From NCBI RefSeq assembly GCF_023806635.1, contig NZ_JAMTDQ010000109.1, positions 1 to 52,820 of the forward strand: a stretch of 52,820 nucleotides of DNA, read 5' to 3'. The position numbers and the translations under genes are program-made. The notes below the pieces were generated by a model. That model had not been told where the DNA came from and ran no database searches. It saw nothing but the letters and a program-made list of their open reading frames with translations. The number at the start of each line of letters is the position of its first letter. Positions within the stretch are counted from its first letter, which is position 1. Shown piece after piece: positions 26,071 to 35,812 of the stretch. This stretch comes from Accumulibacter sp. (GTDB lineage: Bacteria; Pseudomonadota; Gammaproteobacteria; Burkholderiales; Rhodocyclaceae).

Positions 26071-26412
26071 TCAGTCGCCGGCGGTGGGCCAGGCGACGAG
26101 TTCGGCGAGATGATCCCGCTCGATCATCGCCGCGACTTCGGCGCCATCGCGCAACACCTGTATCGCCGGCACCTTGAAGCGCGTCTTCCGCCAGCGCTCC
26201 GGCTGCTCGAAATCGATGCGAAGGCGCTCACCGGTGGTGTCGTCGTCGACGATGAAGATCGGTCGCCCCGCCCACTTGATGCCGGGAAAGAGCTCGTGCT
26301 CCTGCAGCGGGTGGTCGGACGGCAGGGCATCCTTGATCTCGGCGATGAGGCCGTCCATGGCGTCCATCGGGACCATCGACCAGGGTGATTTGATCTCGAG
26401 TCGTTCTTCCAT
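26071..26412 (-). CDS. Small soluble protein of unknown function
   Basis: A 113-residue acidic protein starting MEERLEIKSPWSMVPMDAMD, without signal peptide or membrane span. It contains KWAGRPIFIVDDDTTGERLR and a Trp-containing segment (PERWRKTRFKVPAIQVL). The ATG at 26412 has TGGAG six bases upstream and is preferred over the GTG at 26424. I do not recognise the family. It is separated by 132 bp from the GGDEF-EAL gene upstream on the same strand. Coding is supported by composition and the ribosome binding site only. Confidence 0.6.
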   Translation of the reverse strand: MEERLEIKSPWSMVPMDAMDGLIAEIKDALPSDHPLQEHELFPGIKWAGRPIFIVDDDTTGERLRIDFEQPERWRKTRFKVPAIQVLRDGAEVAAMIERDHLAELVAWPTAGD

Positions 26413-26544
26413 GCAGCGCTCCACAAGAGATGCCGCCTGGCGGGCGCCAGGCAGAGTTCGCAGGACTGGGCAGCGAGCCCGCCCCGGTCGGGATGAGCAG
26501 CCTCGTTCCCGTCCGGGAACGGAAGCGCCACCAACGATACATCA

Positions 26545-29500
26545 TCAGCCCATCCCGCCCGCGAAGGACTCGCGCCAGCGGCCGAAGTCATCCGCCGGCA
26601 TCGGCTTGCCGAACAGGTAACCCTGCAGTTCGTCACAGCCGGCTGCAGCAAGCACGCGCATTTCCTCGGTCTGTTCGACGCCTTCGGCGACGACGCGCAG
26701 TCCCAGCGTGTGACCGAGGCCGATCACCGCCTTGGTGATCGCCAGGTCGTTGGGATCGTCGAGCATGTTCCTGACGAAGGACTGATCGATCTTCAGCTTG
26801 TCGATCGGGAATCGGTGCAGGTAGTTCAGGCTCGAGTAGCCGGTGCCGAAGTCATCGACCGCGAGCGAGATGCCCAGCGCCTTGATCGCCTGCAGCAGGT
26901 CGATGGTCAGAGTGACGTCTTCCATCAGCAGCGACTCGGTCAGTTCCAGCTCGATCATCGCCGGGTTGACGCCATGCTCGGCGATCGCCTGCCGTAGCGT
27001 CACCAGCAGATCGGGATCGTGCAGCTGTGCCGCCGAGAGGTTGACCGAGATTGCCAGTTCCTGGCTGGTCGCGCGCCAGGTCGCCAGCTGACGACACGCT
27101 TCGGCGAGCACCCAGGCGCCGATCGGGACGATCAAACCGCTGTCTTCGGCCACCGGAATGAATCGTGCCGGTGTGATCAGCCCGTGTTGCGGGTGCCGCC
27201 AGCGCACCAGCGCTTCGGCGCCGAGCAGCCTGCCGCTGCAGCATTCGACTCTTGGCTGATAGAAGACACACAGTTGCCGACGCTCGATCGCCACACGCAG
27301 GTCGTTCTCGATCTGCATCCGCTCGCGCGCGCGCCGGTCCATCTCCAGGGTGAAGAACTGGGCATTGTTGCGGCCCTGCTGCTTCGCCTGGTACATCGCC
27401 GCATCGGCGTTGCGCATCAGGGTTTCGATCTCGAGTCCATCCTCGGGGTAGACGGCGATGCCGATGCTGCACGAGACGTGCAGCTCGGCGCCACCGACGT
27501 TGTGTGGCTGGCGGATCAGCCGGATCAGACGACACTCGACGATCTGACGGATCTCCTCGACGTCGGTGACGCCATTGAGAACGACGACGAATTCGTCACC
27601 GCCCATGCGGCTCACCGTGTCGCCGCTGCGCACCCCACGCTGGAGCTGGCTCGAGACCGAGCGCAGGACTGCGTCGCCGATATGATGACCGAGCGAATCG
27701 TTGATGTTCTTGAACCGGTCGAGGTCGATGAACAGCACTGCCAGCCGCCGCTTGTGCCGGTCTGCCTGCTGGAGCGCCAGGCGCAAGCGTTCGACGCAAA
27801 GCGCCCGGTTGGGCAGATCGGTGAGGACGTCATGCTGTGCGAGGTGGCTGATGCGCTGCTCGTCGGCCTTGCGCGCGCTGATGTCGAACCAGGTGGCGAT
27901 GTAGTGGGTGATCCGGGCGGATCCGTCGCGTACCGCGTTCAGCGCCGCCCATACCGGCAGGGCCTCCCCGCTCTTGCGCCGGATCCACATCTCGCCCTGC
28001 CAGTGGCCACGAGCGACTGCCATCTGCCAGACTTCCTCGTAGAAGCCATCCGGATGGCGATCGGAACGCAGGAATTCGGGCGTGTCGTCGACCACCTCGA
28101 GGCACTCGTACCCCGTGCTGCGGCTGAAGGCCCGGTTGGCGGTCAGAATGATGCGCCTGGCGTCGGTGATCAGGATGCTTTCCGAGGACGCTTCGAACAC
28201 CCTGGCCCACAGTTCCAGGCGTGACTCCATCTGCTTGGTCCGGCCGATCGGCGTGAAGGCGGTGAGCACGGCATCACGATCCTGATAGCGCAGGCGTCGT
28301 GCCGAGATCAAGGCCCACTCGCGCCGGTTGGCACCGTGCCAGAGGATCTCGAACTCGTCCACCGCGCCGCGGTCAGCCAGCATCTGGAAGAACTGCACCC
28401 GCGCCTCGGCTGGCAGACCGCCCGCCCAGGGGTCACTGCGGCGGTTGTCGAGCCAGGCGTTCGCCTGCGCGTTGGTGTGCAGCACCTCATGCTGTGGCGT
28501 CGCCGTCACCAGCAGCGGGATCGGGACGGCATCCAGCAGCTGCCGCTGCGCTTCGGCGGCGCGCGCCTGGGCAGCGAGTTCCTGTTCGAGGCGGCGGCTG
28601 CGGTCGAGCTGCTCCAGCATGTCGTTGAAGGCGTTGATCAGGCGGCCGATCTCGTCGGAGGAAGGCCACTTCGCCCGCAGCGTGTAATCGCCCGAGCGGC
28701 GCACATCATCGGCAACGTCGGCGAGACGCCGAATCGGCAGCGCGATCTGGCGCGCCACGAAATAGACGACGCTGAGCAGGAGCAGCAACAGGGCAGCAGC
28801 GGTACCCAGGTGCAGCCACATGCGCTGGAACAGGTCATCGATCCGCTGCTGCAGCAGGCCGCCGAGGGCACTGCCGGCCGCCATCCACGCGGCGTCGAGC
28901 TGCCGCCAGGTGGCGAGCGCCAGCCGATCGTGGTCGGCACCGCGTCGGCTGCCATCCTGGTCGATGGCCAGTCGTCGGGCGCTGGCGCGCAACGCTTCCA
29001 CCGCCGCCAGCAGTCTCTGCCGTGTCGGCTGCAGCGCGACCCCGAGTTCCGCGCTGCCGGCCGCGAAGGCTTCAGCGTAGTCGCTCTCGATGCCGCTGAC
29101 GACGGCATCGAGACGGCCTTCGAGGATGAGGTAGGAGCTCTGTTCATGCGCCCGCCGGGCTGGCGCCGCCGCCGCGGCCGTCTGCGCCTGGTCGCGAATG
29201 CGACCGATCAGGTCGAGGAGTTCCGGGAAACGCAGGACCACCAGCGACATCGTGTAGTAACTGTCCAGATCGGGATCGAGGATCAGATTCGACTGATTGC
29301 CGATACGGGTGATCAGCGCCTGCAATGCCGACGCGACCGCGTGTTCGTCGCTGGCTGACCGGGAGTCGGCATCCTCCAGCCGGCGCAATTTGCCGGCCAG
29401 GGCCTGCGCCAGTTCGCTGCTGCCCAGATCACCGCGCGCCGAACCATGACGTCCTTCGGCTGCGAGCACGGCGTCCGCCGAGCCACGTGGCCCGCCGCCC

Positions 29501-29706
29501 GTCAGCGCGCCGAGCGTGGCTGTGCGCAGCGCGCCGATGTAGTCGTTACCGACGATCTCCTTGCGCGCGAAGTCGATGGCGATGAACTTCTCGTTGATCA
29601 GGATCGTCGAGACGAAGATCACCGCCGACAGGTCGAGCGCGTAGATCAGGATCAGCTTGCGCGCAACGCTGAGGCGAGCAATGAAGTTCAGCAGGAGATG
29701 GCGCAT
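26545..29706 (-). CDS. Membrane HAMP-PAS-GGDEF-EAL cyclic-di-GMP protein
   Basis: A 1053-residue inner-membrane sensor that makes and/or breaks cyclic di-GMP. TM1 is at about 17-37, a periplasmic helical sensor region spans about 40-297, TM2 is 299-318, and HAMP is about 320-372. Two PAS-like domains follow (about 385-490 and 500-612, the second ending in the PAC-type ITHYIATWFDISARK). The GGDEF domain has an intact RMGGDEF motif (702-706), and the EAL domain has EALVRW (831-833) plus ELTES, DDFGTGYSSL, KIDQSF and AEGVE, so both active sites look competent. The RxxD product-inhibition site is not obvious. It is a single gene with no cognate partner nearby; it may control EPS or attachment. 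Confidence 0.93.
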   Translation of the reverse strand: MRHLLLNFIARLSVARKLILIYALDLSAVIFVSTILINEKFIAIDFARKEIVGNDYIGALRTATLGALTGGGPRGSADAVLAAEGRHGSARGDLGSSELAQALAGKLRRLEDADSRSASDEHAVASALQALITRIGNQSNLILDPDLDSYYTMSLVVLRFPELLDLIGRIRDQAQTAAAAAPARRAHEQSSYLILEGRLDAVVSGIESDYAEAFAAGSAELGVALQPTRQRLLAAVEALRASARRLAIDQDGSRRGADHDRLALATWRQLDAAWMAAGSALGGLLQQRIDDLFQRMWLHLGTAAALLLLLLSVVYFVARQIALPIRRLADVADDVRRSGDYTLRAKWPSSDEIGRLINAFNDMLEQLDRSRRLEQELAAQARAAEAQRQLLDAVPIPLLVTATPQHEVLHTNAQANAWLDNRRSDPWAGGLPAEARVQFFQMLADRGAVDEFEILWHGANRREWALISARRLRYQDRDAVLTAFTPIGRTKQMESRLELWARVFEASSESILITDARRIILTANRAFSRSTGYECLEVVDDTPEFLRSDRHPDGFYEEVWQMAVARGHWQGEMWIRRKSGEALPVWAALNAVRDGSARITHYIATWFDISARKADEQRISHLAQHDVLTDLPNRALCVERLRLALQQADRHKRRLAVLFIDLDRFKNINDSLGHHIGDAVLRSVSSQLQRGVRSGDTVSRMGGDEFVVVLNGVTDVEEIRQIVECRLIRLIRQPHNVGGAELHVSCSIGIAVYPEDGLEIETLMRNADAAMYQAKQQGRNNAQFFTLEMDRRARERMQIENDLRVAIERRQLCVFYQPRVECCSGRLLGAEALVRWRHPQHGLITPARFIPVAEDSGLIVPIGAWVLAEACRQLATWRATSQELAISVNLSAAQLHDPDLLVTLRQAIAEHGVNPAMIELELTESLLMEDVTLTIDLLQAIKALGISLAVDDFGTGYSSLNYLHRFPIDKLKIDQSFVRNMLDDPNDLAITKAVIGLGHTLGLRVVAEGVEQTEEMRVLAAAGCDELQGYLFGKPMPADDFGRWRESFAGGMG

Positions 29707-29795
29707 GCCGAATCACCGTGGGCGCGGCCGCAAGGGACTCCTGCCACCGAACGGCTCATTTGCGGCCTGCCTCGCACTCGATGATCTCTTGTCGG

Positions 29796-30488
29796 TTACA
29801 CGGCCAGCGCCGCCAGCACCCCGTCCTTCTCCATCTCGTCTCCCCGCCCGCGCATGATGATCTCGCCGCGCTCCATGACCAGGTACTGGTCGGCGAGCGA
29901 ACGCGCGAAGTCGTAGTACTGCTCGACGAGCAGGATGGCCATTTCGCCACTCGCCGCGAGAGAGCGGATCGCGCGCTCTATGTCCTTGATGATCGACGGC
30001 TGGATGCCCTCGGTCGGCTCATCGAGGATCAGCAGCTTCGGCCCCATCGCCAGCGCGCGGCCGATCGCCAGTTGCTGCTGCTGGCCACCGGAGAGGTCGC
30101 CACCACGCCGGCGCAGCATCTGCCGCAGCACCGGGAACATCTCGAAGATGCGCTCGGGAACACGCGTGCCGCCGGGGCAGGTCGCCAGCCCCATGAGCAG
30201 GTTCTCCTGTACCGTCAGGCGGGGGAAGATTTCCCGCCCCTGCGGCACGTAGCCGATTCCCGCCCGCACGCGCTGGTGCGACGGCGCACGCGTCAGGTCG
30301 CGGCCGGCGAACTCGATCGTCCCGCCTTTCGTCGGCAGCAGGCCCATCAGCGACTTCAGCAGGGTCGACTTGCCGACGCCGTTGCGCCCGAGGATCGCCG
30401 TCACCTTGCCCGCCTCGGCGCTGAAGCTGAGGTTGCGCAGGATGTGGCTGCCGCCGTAGTACTGGTTCAGATTGCTGATCTGCAACAT
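29796..30488 (-). CDS. urtE: Urea ABC transporter ATP-binding protein UrtE
   Basis: A 230-residue LivF-like ATPase of the branched-chain amino acid/urea ABC family. Walker A is GRNGVGKST, the signature is LSGGQQQQLAIGRAL and Walker B is LLILDEPTEG, followed by IQPSIIKDIE, a stretch typical of UrtE. It lies 7 bp after urtD and is the last gene of urtABCDE. Confidence 0.94.
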   Translation of the reverse strand: MLQISNLNQYYGGSHILRNLSFSAEAGKVTAILGRNGVGKSTLLKSLMGLLPTKGGTIEFAGRDLTRAPSHQRVRAGIGYVPQGREIFPRLTVQENLLMGLATCPGGTRVPERIFEMFPVLRQMLRRRGGDLSGGQQQQLAIGRALAMGPKLLILDEPTEGIQPSIIKDIERAIRSLAASGEMAILLVEQYYDFARSLADQYLVMERGEIIMRGRGDEMEKDGVLAALAV

Positions 30489-30495
30489 CGTCGCG

Positions 30496-31338
30496 TCAAC
30501 GTCCCAGGTAGACTTCGATCACCCGCTGGTCGGCCTGGACTTCCTCCAGGCTGCCTTCGGCCAGCACACTGCCTTCGTGCAGCACCGTCACCTTGCCGCC
30601 AAGCTGCTTGACGAAAGCCATGTCGTGCTCGACGACGACCAGCGAATGCCTGCCGGCCAGCGACAGGAACAACTCGCCGGTCCGTTCGGTCTCCTCGTCG
30701 GTCATGCCGGCGACCGGCTCGTCGAGCAGCAGCAGCTTCGGCTCCTGCATCAGCAGCATGCCGATCTCCAGCCACTGCTTCTGGCCGTGCGAGAGCAGGC
30801 CGGCCAGCCGGTCGGCGTCGGTTGTCAGGCGGATCAACTGCAGCGTCTCGGCGATGCGGTCGCCAGCCGCCGAATCGAGGGTGGCGAAGAGGCTGCGCCA
30901 GACCCGCTTGTCGGTCTTCATCGCCAGTTCGAGATTCTCGAACACCGTGTGGTTCTCGAAGATCGTCGGCTTCTGGAACTTGCGGCCGATCCCCATGTGG
31001 GCGATTTCGGGTTCGGAAAGCCGTGTCAGGTCGATCGTCTGGCCGAAGAACACCGTCCCCTCGTCGGGTCGCGTCTTGCCGGTGATGACGTCCATCATCG
31101 TCGTCTTGCCGGCGCCGTTCGGGCCGATGATGCAGCGCAGCTCGCCGGCGTCGATCGTCAGCGACAGCTTGTTGAGCGCCCGAAAGCCGTCGAAGCTGAC
31201 CGTGATGTCATCGAGATAGAGGATGACCTTGTGCGAGAGGTCGAGTTGTCCCGGCTTCAGGATGTGGCCGAGCTCGGCGGTGCCGCTGTCCCAGTCCGGG
31301 TTGTCGCCGTTCGTCGGCGGCAGGTCGGCGGCGTTCAT
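30496..31338 (-). CDS. urtD: Urea ABC transporter ATP-binding protein UrtD
   Basis: A 280-residue LivG-like ATPase, starting at the ATG at 31338 that overlaps the end of urtC by 4 bp. An N-terminal extension of about 45 residues precedes the ABC domain. Walker A is GPNGAGKTT, the signature region is LLSHGQKQWLEIGMLL and Walker B is LLLLDEPVAGM. The LSHGQ variant (His for the second Gly of LSGGQ) is characteristic of UrtD. It forms the ATPase pair with UrtE. Confidence 0.94.
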   Translation of the reverse strand: MNAADLPPTNGDNPDWDSGTAELGHILKPGQLDLSHKVILYLDDITVSFDGFRALNKLSLTIDAGELRCIIGPNGAGKTTMMDVITGKTRPDEGTVFFGQTIDLTRLSEPEIAHMGIGRKFQKPTIFENHTVFENLELAMKTDKRVWRSLFATLDSAAGDRIAETLQLIRLTTDADRLAGLLSHGQKQWLEIGMLLMQEPKLLLLDEPVAGMTDEETERTGELFLSLAGRHSLVVVEHDMAFVKQLGGKVTVLHEGSVLAEGSLEEVQADQRVIEVYLGR

Positions 31339-32510
31339 GCCCCCACTCCCTTCGCCACCGCCGCCGGTGGCTCGCCGGCCGCGGCGCCCTTGCCCCGCCG
31401 GCGGGCGCGCAGCCGCAGCCAGAGGCCGACCACACCCTGCGGCAGGTAGAGCGTGGCGACGATGAACAGTGTGCCGAGGAAGAACAGCCAGTACTCGGGA
31501 AAGCTGACGGTGAACCAGCTCTTCGCCAGATTGACCAGGAAGGCGCCGATCACCGGCCCGATCAGCGTACCGCGGCCACCGACGGCAACCCAGATGGCGA
31601 TCTCGATCGAATTGCCGACCGACATTTCCGAGGGATTGATGATCCCCACCTGCGGCACGTAGAGCGCGCCGGCGACGGCACAGAGCATCGCCGACAGCGT
31701 CCACACGAAGAGCTTGTACCACAGCGGGTTGTAGCCGATGAACATGACGCGCGACTCGGCATCGCGAATCGCCGTCAGCACGCGGCCGAACTTCGAGCGC
31801 ACGAGGTAGCGCGCCAGCAGCAGGGTGCCGATCAGCGCCAGCGCCGACAGCGCGAAGAGGACGACACGCGTTTCCGGCGCGGTGATCGGATGGCCGAGGA
31901 TGCGCTTGAAGTCGGTGAAGCCGTTGTTGCCGCCAAAGCCGGTTTCGTTGCGGAAGAAGAGCAGCATCGCCGCATAGGTCAGCGCCTGCGTGATGATCGA
32001 GAAATAGACCCCCTTGATGCGCGAGCGGAAGGCGAAGTAGCCGAAGACGAAGGCGATCAGCGCCGGCACGACGAGGACCAGCAGTACCGCCCAGAGGAAG
32101 CTGTCGCTGCCGACCCAGAACCACGGCAGCTCCTTCCAGTCGAGAAAGACCATGAAATCGGGCAGGTCGGATTGATAACTGCCGTCGCGGCCGATCTGCC
32201 GCATCAGGTACATGCCGAAGCCGTAGCCACCGAGGGCGAAGAAGAGCCCGTGCCCGAGCGAGAGAATCCCGCCATAACCCCAGATCAGGTCCATGGCGAC
32301 GGCGACGATCGCGTAGCAGAGGATCTTGCCGACCAGCGTGATGAACCAGGTCGACAGGTGCAGCGGATGGTCGGCGGGCAGCGCCAGGTGCATGACCGGC
32401 ACGGCGATCAGCGCGAAGGCGGCGAACAGGCCGCTCAACCGCCAGCCACGGGCGTCGAAACTGGCCCCGAGGCGGACGATGAACGGGGTGCGTGCAGGCG
32501 AAGGGCGCAT
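31335..32510 (-). CDS. urtC: Urea ABC transporter permease UrtC
   Basis: A 391-residue LivM-like permease with about ten hydrophobic segments. It contains the typical DLIWGYGGILSLGHGLFFALGG followed by YGFGMYLMRQIG, and the family-typical RFTDFKRILG-like segment (NNGFTDFKRILG). The ATG at 32510 lies 20 bp downstream of the urtB stop; the C-terminus overlaps urtD by 4 bp. It pairs with UrtB to form the channel for urea in the inner membrane. Confidence 0.94.
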   Translation of the reverse strand: MRPSPARTPFIVRLGASFDARGWRLSGLFAAFALIAVPVMHLALPADHPLHLSTWFITLVGKILCYAIVAVAMDLIWGYGGILSLGHGLFFALGGYGFGMYLMRQIGRDGSYQSDLPDFMVFLDWKELPWFWVGSDSFLWAVLLVLVVPALIAFVFGYFAFRSRIKGVYFSIITQALTYAAMLLFFRNETGFGGNNGFTDFKRILGHPITAPETRVVLFALSALALIGTLLLARYLVRSKFGRVLTAIRDAESRVMFIGYNPLWYKLFVWTLSAMLCAVAGALYVPQVGIINPSEMSVGNSIEIAIWVAVGGRGTLIGPVIGAFLVNLAKSWFTVSFPEYWLFFLGTLFIVATLYLPQGVVGLWLRLRARRRGKGAAAGEPPAAVAKGVGA

Positions 32511-32530
32511 GATCCTTGCTTCCCCCACGG

Positions 32531-34132
32531 TCAGGATTCGACGAAACGGCCCTTGAGGGCGAACAGGCCCTGCGGACGCTTCTGGATGAAGACGATGATG
32601 AGGACGAGGACGACGATCTTGGCGACGACGGCACCCGTCCAGCCTTCGAGGAACTTGGTGAACACGCCGAGGCCGAGCGCTGCCCAGACGGCACCGGCAA
32701 GCTGGCCGACGCCACCGAGGACGACGACCATGAACGAGTCGACGATGTAGCCCTGTCCCATGTCGGGTCCGACGTTGGCGATCTGCGACAGCGCGACGCC
32801 ACCAAGGCCGGCGATACCGGCGCCGAGGCCGAAGGCCAGGGTATCGATGCGGCCGGTGGGGACGCCGACGCAGCCGGCCATCGGCCGGTTCTGCGTCACC
32901 GCGCGGACGAACATGCCGAGTCGCGAGAGGTTGAGGATCGCCCACATGGCGACCAGCACGGCGATCGAGAAGGCGACGATGATGATCCGGTTCCACGGCA
33001 GCAGCAGGTTCGGCAGCAGCTCGACGCCACCGGCCATCCAGCCCGGATTGGCAACCTCGACGTTCTGCGCGCCGAACAGCGTGCGCGCCACCTGCATCAG
33101 GAAGAGCGAGATGCCCCAGGTGGCGAGCAGCGTCTCCAGCGGCCGGCCGTAGAGGTGGCGGATGACGATCCGCTCCATCAGCACGCCGACCAGCGCCGCG
33201 CTGAGGAAACCCACCGGAATCGCCGCCAGCAGATACCAGTCGAGCGCGCCCGGCAGGTGGGCGCGAAAGACGCTCTGCATCGCCCACGCCGAATAGGCGC
33301 CGACCATCAGCAGTTCGCCGTGCGCCATGTTGATCACCCCCATGACGCCGTAGGTGATCGCCAGGCCGAGCGCCGCGAGCAGCAGGATCGAACCGAGCGA
33401 GAGACCGGTGAAGGCGCGGCCGAGGTTGTCGGCCCAGGCCAGCCGCTGCTCGATCGAACGGATCGAGGTGCCGGCGGCGGCGCGCACGGCGCTGTCTGGT
33501 TCGAGCCAGTCGTCGCCCTGCTTCTGGGTCAACGGCAGGAGAAGCTGGCGGACGCGTGGATCGCTGCTCTCGCCGAGCGTGCGCACCGCATCGAGGCGGA
33601 CGTCGGCGTCGCTCGAGCCGAGGCTCGCCTGCGCCCGCGCGAGCTGCAGCCGGGCGCGGATCGCGGCATCCTGTTCCGCCGCGAGCGCGCGCTCGAGCAG
33701 CGGCAACATCTTGGCGTCAGCATTCTGGTTGACTTCCTGCGCCGCCTGCCAGCGCACCGCTCGCTCGGCCGAGAAGAGGCGCAACGCCGCCAGGGCCGAA
33801 GCCAGCTCGCGCCGCACGCGGTTGTTGATGCCGATCGTCTCGACGCCAGCCGGCGGTGGCGTCAGCTCGCGCTTGCTGGCCGCGTCGAAGACGCGTCCAC
33901 CCTCGCCCAATATCACCACGCGCTCGCCGGCGAGCGCCAGCGAGTCCTCGGCCATCGCCTTGAGCACCGGCTGCGCCTCTTCCGGCGCCGCCTCGACCAG
34001 CGCCAGGATGGCGGCAATGCGTCGATCCGAATCGTCGTCGGCGAGCGGCTTGAGCAACTCCGGATCGATCGCCGCCTGCGCGCAGGAGATGCCGAGCAGG
34101 CAGATGGCCAGCAGTAATCGCAACTTGTGCAT
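32531..34132 (-). CDS. urtB: Urea ABC transporter permease UrtB
   Basis: A 533-residue LivH-like permease. It has a signal peptide (MHKLRLLLAICLLGISCAQA) and a long N-terminal helical, HEAT-like extracytoplasmic region (about 22-245), as in many proteobacterial UrtB proteins. The polytopic permease domain then begins near GRAFTGLSLGSILLLAALGL and contains GVMGVINMAHGELLMVGAY. AGGGAGA precedes the ATG. It starts 92 bp downstream of urtA. Confidence 0.94.
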   Translation of the reverse strand: MHKLRLLLAICLLGISCAQAAIDPELLKPLADDDSDRRIAAILALVEAAPEEAQPVLKAMAEDSLALAGERVVILGEGGRVFDAASKRELTPPPAGVETIGINNRVRRELASALAALRLFSAERAVRWQAAQEVNQNADAKMLPLLERALAAEQDAAIRARLQLARAQASLGSSDADVRLDAVRTLGESSDPRVRQLLLPLTQKQGDDWLEPDSAVRAAAGTSIRSIEQRLAWADNLGRAFTGLSLGSILLLAALGLAITYGVMGVINMAHGELLMVGAYSAWAMQSVFRAHLPGALDWYLLAAIPVGFLSAALVGVLMERIVIRHLYGRPLETLLATWGISLFLMQVARTLFGAQNVEVANPGWMAGGVELLPNLLLPWNRIIIVAFSIAVLVAMWAILNLSRLGMFVRAVTQNRPMAGCVGVPTGRIDTLAFGLGAGIAGLGGVALSQIANVGPDMGQGYIVDSFMVVVLGGVGQLAGAVWAALGLGVFTKFLEGWTGAVVAKIVVLVLIIVFIQKRPQGLFALKGRFVES

Positions 34133-34224
34133 TAATTCTCCCTCGCGCCGAACCCCGCCCGCAATGCCCGCGGCAGGGCGGCCGGCGCGCCCGCAACAGC
34201 GGCGCGCGCCATGCCGCTGCCGAC

Positions 34225-35493
34225 CTACCTGCCTTCCGGCCGATCCTTCCGCTGCTCGTTACCCGGGATGAACGGACTCCACGGCTGCGCCCGCACCGGT
34301 CCCGGCGTCTTCCAGACGACGGTGAACTGCCCGTCGGCCTTGATCTCGCCGATGAACACCGGCTTGTGCAGGTGGTGGTTCGTCTCGTCCATCTTGATCG
34401 TGAATCCCGACGGTGCCTTGAAGGTCTGCCCCGCCATCGCCGCGATCACCTTGTCGACGTCGGTCGACTTCGCCTTCTCGACGGCCTGCTTCCACATGTT
34501 GACGCCAATGTAGGTCGCTTCCATCGGATCGTTGGTCACCGCCCTGTCGGCATTCGGCAGCTTCTGCTTGACTGCCCAGGCGCGGTACATCTTCGTGAAC
34601 TGTTCGTTCTGCGGATTCTTCAGCGACATGAAGTAGTTCCACGAAGCCAGGTGGCCGACCAGCGGCTTCGTGTCGACACCGCGCAGCTCTTCCTCACCGA
34701 CCGAGAAGGCAACCACCGGCACCTCGGTCGCCTTGATGCCGGCGTTGCCGAGTTCCTTGTAGAACGGTACGTTCGAATCGCCGTTGATGGTCGACACCAC
34801 CGCCGTCTTCTTGCCTTCGCTGGAGAACTTCTTGATCTTGGCGATGATCGTCTGGTAGTCACTGTGACCGAAGGGCGTGTATTCCTCCATGATGTCGGCG
34901 TCGGCGACCCCCTTCGACTTCAGGAAGGCTCGCAGGATCTTGTTCGTCGTCCGCGGATACACGTAGTCGGTGCCGAGCAGCACGAAGCGCTTGGCTTCGC
35001 CGCCGTCCTTGCTCATCAGGTACTCGACTGCCGGAATCGCCTGCTGGTTTGGCGCCGCGCCGGTGTAGAAGACGTTGTATTCGAGTTCCTCGCCCTCGTA
35101 CTGCACCGGATAGAAGAGCAGGCCGTTGAGCTCCTTGAACACGGGCAGGACCGACTTGCGCGACACCGAGGTCCAGCAGCCGAAGACCACCGCCACCTTG
35201 TCCTTGCTCAGCAACTGGCGCGCCTTCTCGGCGAACAGCGGCCAGTTCGACGCCGGATCGACGACCACCGGCTCGAGCTTCTTGCCGAGAACGCCGCCCT
35301 TGCTGTTGATCTCGGCGATCGCCATCAGGACGGTCTCCTTGAGCGCCGTCTCCGAGATGGCCATCGTGCCCGACAGCGAATGCAGGACTCCGACCTTGAT
35401 CGTCTCGGCGGCCATTGCGGCGAACGAGTTGAGGCCGAAGGCAGCGGTCACCGCGACCGCCGAGATCGTCTTCATGAAATTGCGACGTACCAT
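34225..35493 (-). CDS. urtA: Urea ABC transporter substrate-binding protein UrtA
   Basis: A 422-residue periplasmic binding protein that captures urea for the UrtBCDE transporter. The twin-arginine-like start MVRRNFMKTISAVAVTAAF leads a signal peptide ending AMAA. The mature protein begins ETIKVGVLHSLSGTMAISE, diagnostic of UrtA, with FGCWTSVSRKSVLPVFKE and YPVQYEGEE further on. GAGGAG lies 8 bases before the ATG. A consensus sigma-54 promoter begins about 60 bp upstream, with an NtrC-like site beyond it, so expression should rise under nitrogen limitation. The urease genes lie downstream on the same strand. Confidence 0.96.
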   Translation of the reverse strand: MVRRNFMKTISAVAVTAAFGLNSFAAMAAETIKVGVLHSLSGTMAISETALKETVLMAIAEINSKGGVLGKKLEPVVVDPASNWPLFAEKARQLLSKDKVAVVFGCWTSVSRKSVLPVFKELNGLLFYPVQYEGEELEYNVFYTGAAPNQQAIPAVEYLMSKDGGEAKRFVLLGTDYVYPRTTNKILRAFLKSKGVADADIMEEYTPFGHSDYQTIIAKIKKFSSEGKKTAVVSTINGDSNVPFYKELGNAGIKATEVPVVAFSVGEEELRGVDTKPLVGHLASWNYFMSLKNPQNEQFTKMYRAWAVKQKLPNADRAVTNDPMEATYIGVNMWKQAVEKAKSTDVDKVIAAMAGQTFKAPSGFTIKMDETNHHLHKPVFIGEIKADGQFTVVWKTPGPVRAQPWSPFIPGNEQRKDRPEGR

Positions 35494-35550
35494 CTGTCAG
35501 CTCCTCGAGTGTTGTGGGATCGGGAAGAAATCTTCCACGAGGAGGGACAG

Positions 35551-35566
35551 AGCAAGGAGCGTGCCA
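35551..35566 (-). promoter_or_regulatory. Consensus sigma-54 promoter of urtABCDE
   Basis: The minus strand reads TGGCACGCTCCTTGCT, an exact TGGCAC-N5-TTGC RpoN promoter. Transcription would begin near 35540, leaving a leader of about 47 bases before the urtA ATG at 35493. It stands alone in non-coding DNA in the right orientation. Confidence 0.85.
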
Positions 35567-35650
35567 CTTTCGCAAAGACCCGCTGGAGCAGCCTGGAAGC
35601 CACGTTCCGACGTCTTCTGGCGATGCACTCGGCAAGCCTCGTGTGTACCG

Positions 35651-35665
35651 TCGCACCAGATTGGG
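35651..35665. promoter_or_regulatory. Probable NtrC enhancer site upstream of urtA
   Basis: GCACCAGATTGGGGC matches the core of the NtrC consensus (GCACCA-N3-TGGTGC) with one mismatch. It lies about 110-125 bp upstream of the predicted sigma-54 start, a normal enhancer distance. A weaker relative (GCACCAGCATGGGTG, 35681-35695) lies 30 bp further upstream, about three helical turns, so the two may bind cooperatively. Confidence 0.6.
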
Positions 35666-35812
35666 GCGGCTGCCGATCGCGAGCACCAGCATGGGTGAGC
35701 GGCCACGACGACTCATCCCCAGGCAGACACGGTGCGCGGCAGCCTGCAGGAGCGGGCCCATACGGGAGGGAAGTCGGGAGCGCCGCCAGTCACTGCCGCG
35801 CGACCCGCCACC

